Source of the DNA: Cellulomonas humilata
Lineage (GTDB): Bacteria > Actinomycetota > Actinomycetes > Actinomycetales > Cellulomonadaceae
Direction: 5' to 3'
DNA: 64,000 nt
Assembly (NCBI RefSeq): GCF_030814415.1
Contig: NZ_JAUSVB010000002.1
Coordinates: forward strand, 992,001 to 1,056,000
The translations under genes were made by a program, and so were the position numbers. Under the pieces are notes generated by a model. It was given only the letters and a program-made list of their open reading frames with translations, was not told the origin of the DNA and ran no database searches. Positions 61,927 through 64,000 of the stretch are shown one piece after another; the stretch's first letter is position 1; every line of letters starts with the position of its first letter.

Positions 61927-63075
61927 TCATGGCGCGACGAACGCCGCGCCGTCCCACACCCAGGTGAGCCGGTCACGGACCGACGACGCCGTGATGGTCC
62001 CCTCGTCGTGCAGGAGCCGGAGCTCCTCACCCACGGTGGACGCGCCCGCAACCAGCCCTGTCGTGTTCGTCCACCGGAACCAGTCACCGGGGATCGTCTG
62101 CGACGTCGGCGCCGCCGGAGCGACGCTCTGGTACCAGCCCGCCGCGTTGAGGACGACGTCGAGCCGGACGAACGGGCCCGTCACGTCGGCCTGGGTGCAC
62201 GTGGTGGCGTCGCACGACCACAACGACCAGGTGCTCGCCGTGACGGTCGCGGCCTCAGGCGCCGCAGGGTCGAGCTGGCGCGTGACCACGACCTGCGGCC
62301 CCGCCGCGCCCTCCTGGCCCAGCGCGAGCGGGTCGGTGGTCGGGTCGACCAACGCCGCGGCAGGCACGAGCTCGAGCACCCGGCCGAGGTACGGCAGGAG
62401 GTCCGTCGGCGCCGGCACCCCGAGGACGACCGGCGGGAGGGTGCGGGTGGCCGCGAGCACCGGCAGGGTGCACCCCAGTGCGTGCAGACCGGCCAGTGCT
62501 GCCGTGAAGCTGACGAGGAAGTCGCTCCGCACGGAGAGCGACACGGGTGTCGCGGCCTGCGCGGGGCCCACGGGACGGTCGTTCGGTGTCGAGGCGTAGA
62601 ACAGCGGGGGCAGCACAGGCTCGAAGCCGAGCGCCGGGTTGGGACCGGCGACCCCCAGCGCGGACGCGAGCACCTGCGCCGTCAGTACCGGGTCGTCGCG
62701 CACCAGGTTGAGGTAGCCACCGACCTCCGTGATGTTCCTCGGGGGCGGGATCCGGGACGGGAAGAGGTCACCGGACATCGCGAGGCGCCGCGCGATGAGC
62801 GCCTGCGCCGCCAGCATCTCGGGGGAGACGGCGGAGAGCAGGATCGTGGTCATCGCATCGAGCGCGCGCTCCTCGGCCGAGCCGACGCCCGTGCCGGACG
62901 GGATGTCGTTCACGGGAAGCACCGGCGGCGGCTCGACCGGGGGAGGCTCCTCGACGGGGGGAGGCTCCTCGACCGGGGGAGGCTCCTCGACGGGGGGAGG
63001 CTCCTCGACCGGGGGTGGTTCCTCATCGGTCGGCTCCTCGTCGGGTGGTGGCTCGTCGGGTGGTGGCTCGGTCAT
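61927..63075 (-). CDS. Protein with N-terminal Pro/Glu repeats and an unknown C-terminal domain
   Basis: The 382-residue protein begins with MTEPPPDEPPPDEEPTDEEP and five copies of a PPPVEE unit. A 300-residue region follows (MTTILLSAVSPEMLAAQALI, GFEPVLPPLFYASTPNDRPV, SLSVRSDFLVSFTAALAGLH), with a last part carrying paired Cys (WSCDATTCTQ) and ending LTWVWDGAAFVAP. No membrane helix or known domain is visible. It is in line with the next gene upstream (47 bases), whose product ends in similar Pro/Glu repeats, so the two proteins may interact through or share flexible linkers. The link with the injection system is by position only. Confidence 0.6.
   Translation of the reverse strand: MTEPPPDEPPPDEEPTDEEPPPVEEPPPVEEPPPVEEPPPVEEPPPVEPPPVLPVNDIPSGTGVGSAEERALDAMTTILLSAVSPEMLAAQALIARRLAMSGDLFPSRIPPPRNITEVGGYLNLVRDDPVLTAQVLASALGVAGPNPALGFEPVLPPLFYASTPNDRPVGPAQAATPVSLSVRSDFLVSFTAALAGLHALGCTLPVLAATRTLPPVVLGVPAPTDLLPYLGRVLELVPAAALVDPTTDPLALGQEGAAGPQVVVTRQLDPAAPEAATVTASTWSLWSCDATTCTQADVTGPFVRLDVVLNAAGWYQSVAPAAPTSQTIPGDWFRWTNTTGLVAGASTVGEELRLLHDEGTITASSVRDRLTWVWDGAAFVAP
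62935..63024. repeat. Five tandem 18-bp units (PPPVEE codons)
   Basis: Units start at 62935, 62953, 62971, 62989 and 63007. They alternate between GACCGG and GACGGG at the first six bases, a 36-bp super-period that suggests growth by two-unit duplication. The last unit differs by two T substitutions. Confidence 0.9.
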
Positions 63076-63121
63076 GCGGGTCGCTCCTCTGGTCAGGCGG
63101 TGTCCGGGCCTGGGCCCCGGG

Positions 63122-64000
63122 CTACGCCGGCGTCTCCGCGGGCGGCGTCTCGGCGGGCGGCGTCTCGGCGGGCGGTGTCTCCGCGGGTGGTGTCTCCGCG
63201 GGCGGCGTCCCGCTCTCGGCCTCCGCCCCGTTCTTCGCCGCGATGGCTTCGGGCAGCTTGTCGAGCGCCTTCCCTGCCAGGTCGGTCGCGGCCTTGATCG
63301 CCTCGGTGAGGCTCGCGTTGGTGCTGGTCACCTGCGCGGCCATCGTCGTCGACAGGGCCGTCGCCCCGGTGAGGTCCGTCGGTGTCGAACTGGCGGCGGC
63401 CGCGGGTGTCGTGCTCGTCTGGGCGGCTGCGGGCGCCGCGGCGACCGGCGCTGCGGCTCCCGCAGTCCCGTTGATGGTGAGCAACGAGGTCGTCGGGAGT
63501 GCTGTCGTCGCGGGGATCGTCGCGCCCGTGCTCCCGACGAGCTGGTTCCCGGTGTCACCGAGAGCGGTAGCCATCGCGGCCAGGTCAGGAGCGGTGTCCG
63601 CGGGCGAGTCCTGCCAGTTCCAGAACCGCGTGAGGTCGATCCTCTCGCTCGAGCTGCACGAACCCAGGACGGCTTCGCCGAGCACACCCCGCGCGGGCAG
63701 AGTGATCGACGACTGGACGGGCTGGTAGGCCTGACGGTGGAAGGTGAGCAGCGCCTCCTGGAGATCCTGGGAGGTGAAGCCGAGCTCCACAGCGAGCGGC
63801 TGAGGTACGAAGAACGGCATGACCGCCGAGTTGCCGAAGTAGCCGAGGACCTCGTTGGCAACACAGCTGAGCAGCGGCACCTCGTCCGACGGGTCCGCGA
63901 GGCCCCCGGCGGGAACGCCGATGGTGAACGGCTCGAGCATGATCGCGCGCTCCTCGGGAGTCAGGGACTGCCACACGGCCTTCGAGTACCCGACGGTGTT
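63122..64000 (-). CDS. C-terminal part of an unknown protein ending in AETPP repeats, 5' end outside window
   Basis: The frame is open to the window edge, giving 292 visible residues. It contains MLEPFTIGVPAGGLADPSDE, LSCVANEVLGYFGNSAVMPF and FTSQDLQEALLTFHRQAYQP. Then come EAVLGSCSSSERIDLTRFWN with WQDSPADTAPDL, an Ala/Thr/Pro linker, an amphipathic helix (SLTEAIKAATDLAGKALDKL) and five AETPP repeats at the end. The family is unknown to me. The stop precedes the next gene by 46 bases, and both encode proline-repeat linkers. Confidence 0.6.
   Translation of the reverse strand, partial: NTVGYSKAVWQSLTPEERAIMLEPFTIGVPAGGLADPSDEVPLLSCVANEVLGYFGNSAVMPFFVPQPLAVELGFTSQDLQEALLTFHRQAYQPVQSSITLPARGVLGEAVLGSCSSSERIDLTRFWNWQDSPADTAPDLAAMATALGDTGNQLVGSTGATIPATTALPTTSLLTINGTAGAAAPVAAAPAAAQTSTTPAAAASSTPTDLTGATALSTTMAAQVTSTNASLTEAIKAATDLAGKALDKLPEAIAAKNGAEAESGTPPAETPPAETPPAETPPAETPPAETPA
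63129..63203. repeat. Five tandem 15-bp units (AETPP codons)
   Basis: Units of GGCGTCTCCGCGGGC type start at 63129, 63144, 63159, 63174 and 63189, followed by a partial copy. They differ by single bases only, so the array is recent. The reading frame is preserved. Confidence 0.88.

Noticed and set aside
62935..63203. CRISPR array
   Set aside because: The units are contiguous 15- and 18-bp in-frame repeats without spacers and encode Pro-rich linkers.

Overview
The window is a very GC-rich actinobacterial chromosome segment. Third codon positions are almost all G or C, GTG starts are frequent, neighbouring genes overlap by ATGA, GTGA or TGATG, and several promoters place the -10 box 5-7 nt before the start codon, as for leaderless transcripts. 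Two GH81 beta-1,3-glucanases, an amylosucrase, a glucuronide regulon and many LacI regulators suggest a polysaccharide-degrading member of the Micrococcales. Cellulomonas or a close relative is my best guess; it is inferred from gene content only.

Bases 1-10.8 kb concern glucans: the tail of a membrane glycosyltransferase, a membrane-fusion-type adaptor and a membrane-anchored GH81 (one translationally coupled operon), a large secreted GH81-FN3-FN3-CBM6 enzyme, and an amylosucrase with its own divergent LacI regulator. Bases 10.8-15.2 kb hold small regulators and oxidoreductases, including a frameshifted flavin monooxygenase under a TetR gene with a near-perfect operator. Bases 15.2-24.2 kb are a complete-looking beta-glucuronide regulon: uidA, a GPH symporter and uxaC face one way, and a LacI regulator, uxuB, manD and gntK the other. 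An 18-bp operator block is repeated in inverted orientation on both sides of the regulator gene. Bases 24.2-35.3 kb are mixed housekeeping and accessory genes: nitrilase, methyltransferase, AlkZ-like winged-helix protein, patatin, HtrA protease, lipoproteins and very small proline-rich proteins.

Bases 35.3-64 kb are the most unusual part. A caspase-like protein is divergent from a cytoplasmic-looking subtilase, an intact CHAT protease, a second CHAT protein that has lost its catalytic dyad, and two soluble proteins whose C-terminal halves resemble the cytoplasmic domain of the type III/flagellar export gate FlhA. A leader-less endonuclease I follows. Then comes a contractile injection system (eCIS/CIS-like) operon: membrane proteins, a Pvc16-like protein, sheath, tube, a long disordered protein, a Pvc7-like tube-baseplate adaptor, a VgrG-like spike, a PAAR-like tip, a gp25 wedge, a baseplate-J protein fused to a propeller-like tail, tail protein I, and a single-pass membrane protein. 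No AAA+ ATPase, tape measure or tail fibre is seen in the window. The last 4 kb, on the minus strand, carry proline-repeat proteins of unknown function and run off the end.

My working inference is that the protease, FlhA-like and nuclease genes form a signalling, cargo-selection or cell-death module attached to the injection machine. This rests on adjacency and domain resemblance, not on any demonstrated function.
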